Both the position numbers and the translations under genes were made by a program. Of a DNA stretch of 8,617 bases, positions 7,123 to 8,617 are shown one piece after another; position 1 is the stretch's first letter, and every line of letters begins with the position of its first letter. The notes beneath the pieces were generated by a model that made no database searches, had not been told where the DNA came from, and was given only the letters and a program-made list of their open reading frames with translations. The stretch covers positions 1 to 8,617 of the forward strand of contig CAIYXH010000254.1 of the NCBI GenBank assembly GCA_903930195.1, given 5' to 3'. Source of the DNA: an uncultured Actinomycetes bacterium. GTDB lineage: Bacteria > Actinomycetota > Thermoleophilia > Gaiellales > Gaiellaceae.

Positions 7123-7135
7123 CGTCAGCCCGGTG

Positions 7136-8197
7136 TCAGAGCGCCGAGGCAGCGTCGCGATAGCACTGCTCGTAGCGGCGGGCAGCTGCCGCCCAGGTGA
7201 AGCCGCGGGCGTGCGCGAGCCCGCGCGCGCTCCAGGCGCCGGGGTCGGCGAGGACGTCGTCGACGGCTGCGGCGATCGCCTCGGCGGAGCTCGGGTCGAA
7301 GAGCCGTGCAGCGTCGCCGCACACTTCGGGGAGCGCGGCCGCGTTCGAGGCGGCGACGGGGCAGCCGCAGGCCATGGCTTCGAGCGGCGGCTGCCCGAAG
7401 CCCTCGTAGAGGGAGGGGAAGACGACCGCGGTCGCGCGCCGGTAGAGCGAGACGAGCGCCTCCTCGTCGACGTAGCCGAGGATCTCGACGCCGTCGGGCG
7501 CGCTCGCAGGATCGTGGCCGCCGCCCGTGAGGACGAGGCGCAGCTCCGGGTGGCGGGCGCGGATCAGCCGGAACGCCTCGAAGAGCCGGTCGTGGTTCTT
7601 GTGCGCCCAGCGCTTCGCCGGGTAGAGCAGGAACGGCTCGCGGGGCTCGTCCGTCGGCGTGAAGCGCGCGTGGTCGATGCCGTGGTGGATCGTGCGGACG
7701 CGGCTCGGGTCGAGCCCGAGGCGCGCGAGGGCGCGGTCGCGGACGAAGTCACTCGGGACGACGACGAGCGTCGCCGAGCGCGCCGAGCGGTGGTAGGCGA
7801 GCGCCCGGAAGAGCCGCTCGCCGCGCGAGAAGAGGTGAGGGAGGTCGAGATGCTGGACGTCGTGGAGCGTCACGACCGACGGCAGACGCACCGGCGGGAT
7901 GCGGATCGTCAGTGGATAGTGGACGACCTGCTCCTTCGCGAGCCGCACGCAGAGCGGGCCGGGGCGCAGCGCGGCCTGCGCCATCGCCCGCAGGCGCTCC
8001 CGCAGCGTCCGCGCGGCGCGGTACTCGCGGACGACTTCGGTGGGCAGCCCCTGCCCGGCGTCGGGCGCGACGGGCGGGACGTAGACGCGGAGGTCGAGCT
8101 CGCTCGAGCGGGCGAACTCGCGGAGGAGCTCCATCGTCGACGACTCGCTACCTCCGAGCTCGCCGGGCACCAGGGTGAGAAGCGCGATCCCGACCAT
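7136..8197 (-). CDS. GT4 family glycosyltransferase (GT-B fold)
   Basis: A 353-residue retaining glycosyltransferase of the mannosyltransferase-like GT4 family. The N-terminal domain has the glycine-rich loop PGELGGSES (11-19) and TLHDVQHLDLP (110-120). The C-terminal donor domain has FLLYPAKRWAHKNHDRL (189-205), with the Arg/Lys pair that contacts the donor diphosphate, LVLTGGG (221-227), ILGYVDEEALVSLYRRA (239-255) and the hallmark E-x7-E motif EGFGQPPLEAMACG (265-278; Glu265 and Glu273). It has no signal peptide or transmembrane helix, so it acts in the cytoplasm, probably adding a sugar from GDP- or UDP-sugar to a lipid-linked glycan. ATG at 8197 has TACGAT on its strand 6 nt upstream, so it may be leaderless. 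It is divergent from the 104-residue protein gene and upstream of the methyltransferase, 50 nt apart, likely co-transcribed. Confidence 0.93.
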   Translation of the reverse strand: MVGIALLTLVPGELGGSESSTMELLREFARSSELDLRVYVPPVAPDAGQGLPTEVVREYRAARTLRERLRAMAQAALRPGPLCVRLAKEQVVHYPLTIRIPPVRLPSVVTLHDVQHLDLPHLFSRGERLFRALAYHRSARSATLVVVPSDFVRDRALARLGLDPSRVRTIHHGIDHARFTPTDEPREPFLLYPAKRWAHKNHDRLFEAFRLIRARHPELRLVLTGGGHDPASAPDGVEILGYVDEEALVSLYRRATAVVFPSLYEGFGQPPLEAMACGCPVAASNAAALPEVCGDAARLFDPSSAEAIAAAVDDVLADPGAWSARGLAHARGFTWAAAARRYEQCYRDAASAL

Positions 8198-8203
8198 CGC
8201 GCG

Positions 8204-8209
8204 ATCGTA
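8204..8209 (-). promoter_or_regulatory. Putative -10 hexamer for GT4 gene (leaderless)
   Basis: Minus-strand TACGAT matches TANNNT (4 of 6 to TATAAT) and ends 6 nt before the ATG at 8197, so transcription would begin at or next to the start codon. No clear Shine-Dalgarno or -35 is present, which fits a leaderless mRNA. Confidence 0.45.
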
Positions 8210-8220
8210 CTGTCCTCGGG

Positions 8221-8237
8221 ACGCCCGAACCGGGCGT
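8221..8237. repeat. Perfect 7-bp inverted repeat between divergent genes, possible operator
   Basis: ACGCCCG at 8221-8227 and CGGGCGT at 8231-8237 are perfect reverse complements around a 3-nt AAC spacer. The site lies in the 68-bp gap between the divergent GT4 and small-protein genes, in the -35 region of both putative promoters, where a repressor or activator could control both. A direct repeat AACCGG (8229-8234 region and 8241-8246) overlaps its right side. In GC-rich DNA a 7-bp palindrome can occur by chance; no U-tract follows, so it is not a typical terminator. Confidence 0.4.
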
Positions 8238-8253
8238 TGTAACCGGTGGCTTC

Positions 8254-8259
8254 TACACT
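8254..8259 (+). promoter_or_regulatory. Putative -10 hexamer for small helical protein and GT4 operon (leaderless)
   Basis: TACACT is a TANNNT match (4 of 6 to TATAAT) ending 6 nt before the ATG at 8266. The spacing predicts a transcript starting at the ATG, in keeping with the absence of a Shine-Dalgarno. A TTGTAA upstream (8237-8242) is too close (11 nt) to serve as a normal -35. Confidence 0.45.
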
Positions 8260-8265
8260 TCGTCC

Positions 8266-8580
8266 ATGTCCGAGGACACCAGCGACGTCGCCGCGCTCTT
8301 CGCGCAGCTCAAGCAGGAGATCCGCGCCGCGGGCCCTCGCTCCGCCACCGCGACGCCCGAGGAGGTCAGGCTCTCGATCCGCGACCAGGCCGAGCGGATG
8401 TGGGCGATCTCGGCCGACCGGCCGCTCGTCGGCAAGGCCGGCCCGGTCAAGCTCTTCCTACGCCGCTTCATGCGGTGGTACGTCGAGCCCGCCTGGGCCG
8501 ACCAGCGCGCGTTCAACGACGCCGTGCTGAAGCTGATCGACGACCTCGACGAGCGGATCGCGCGGCTCGAGCGACCGTGA
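8266..8580 (+). CDS. Small helical protein, N-terminal-helix-like of sugar methyltransferases
   Basis: A 104-residue protein with no membrane segment. It is rich in charged residues and probably all helical: ALFAQLKQEI (10-19), EEVRLSIRDQAERMWA (32-47), then a basic stretch PVKLFLRRFMRWYVEPAW (60-77) and DQRAFNDAVLKLIDDLDERIARLE (79-102), the last probably a coiled coil. The RRxMRWYVxPxxxxQxxFNxAV pattern resembles a helical leader I recall in front of methyltransferases or glycosyltransferases of polysaccharide loci; here it stands alone with no catalytic domain. It overlaps the next gene (GT4) as GTGA, so it probably works with that glycosyltransferase, for example as a scaffold. ATG at 8266 lies 6 nt after TACACT, consistent with a leaderless transcript. 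The function is not known. Confidence 0.8.
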   Translation: MSEDTSDVAALFAQLKQEIRAAGPRSATATPEEVRLSIRDQAERMWAISADRPLVGKAGPVKLFLRRFMRWYVEPAWADQRAFNDAVLKLIDDLDERIARLERP

Positions 8581-8617
8581 GGATCGCCGTCTGCCGGCCC
8601 CAGGTGCCGTTTGCCTA
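8577..8617 (+). CDS. Partial GT4 glycosyltransferase, 5' end only
   Basis: A GTG at 8577 overlaps the TGA of the preceding gene (GTGA) and opens a frame that runs off the window. The thirteen codons give MRIAVCRPQVPFA, which has the form of the first strand and loop of GT-B glycosyltransferases (family GT4), where it is usually followed by a glycine-rich loop. The coupling to the 104-residue helical protein is the same 4-bp arrangement seen at the GT2/DUF2304 and dehydratase/fucose-synthase junctions. Only the start is visible, so the family call rests on 13 residues and on the neighbourhood. Confidence 0.6.
   Translation, partial: MRIAVCRPQVPFA

Noticed and set aside
8221..8237. Inverted repeat as an intrinsic terminator
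   Set aside because: It lies between two divergent starts, has no following T-tract on either strand and is better placed as an operator.
7133..8242. Plus-strand 369-codon frame antisense to the GT4 gene
   Set aside because: It mirrors the GT4 gene, is Arg/Glu/Val-rich and has no domain; the minus strand has the E-x7-E motif and both GT-B domains.
1..8617. CRISPR arrays, tRNA or rRNA genes, insertion sequences, riboswitches
   Set aside because: No repeated spacer pattern, cloverleaf, transposase frame or terminal inverted repeats were seen, and nearly all bases are inside genes.

Overview
The window is an 8.6 kb, very GC-rich (about 70% by eye), densely packed piece of a surface-polysaccharide or glycoconjugate biosynthesis locus. 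High GC, heavy use of GTG/TTG starts, many overlapping genes and probable leaderless promoters point to an actinobacterium. The style of the proteins (GT2 plus DUF2304 pair, GT4 proteins, flippase) would fit deep-branching groups such as Thermoleophilia, but no marker gene is present, so this is inference.

Layout. (1) 17-1137, plus strand: a polyprenyl-phosphate-sugar-synthase-like GT2 overlapping by 4 bp a small DUF2304 membrane protein. (2) 1141-4887, minus strand: read in its own direction, a GDP-mannose 4,6-dehydratase-like SDR (start 4887), a GDP-L-fucose synthase-like SDR (start 3754) and a multi-pass GT-C-like membrane protein with an extracytoplasmic beta-type tail (start 2847), all overlapping by a few bases as one operon. 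(3) 4888-6387, plus strand: a MurJ/Wzx-type flippase whose start abuts the dehydratase start. (4) 6384-8197, minus strand: a GT4 glycosyltransferase followed by a SAM-dependent methyltransferase. (5) 8266 to the end, plus strand: a small helical protein and the first 13 codons of a second GT4.

How they may work together (inference): the two SDR enzymes would supply a GDP-6-deoxyhexose, most simply GDP-L-fucose. The GT4 enzymes and the methyltransferase would build and decorate a lipid-linked glycan in the cytoplasm, and the flippase would export it. The GT2 would make a polyprenyl-phosphate sugar that the GT-C protein could use as donor outside the membrane. All parts belong to recognisable families. 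I see no clear new system, no mobile element, CRISPR, tRNA or rRNA.

The most distinctive signal is regulatory: TANNNT hexamers lie 6-7 nt before the start codon at all four divergent-gene starts, suggesting leaderless transcription, and a perfect 7-bp inverted repeat lies between one divergent pair. There is no non-coding stretch over 300 bp; the largest gap is 68 bp (8198-8265), followed by about 50 bp (7086-7135).
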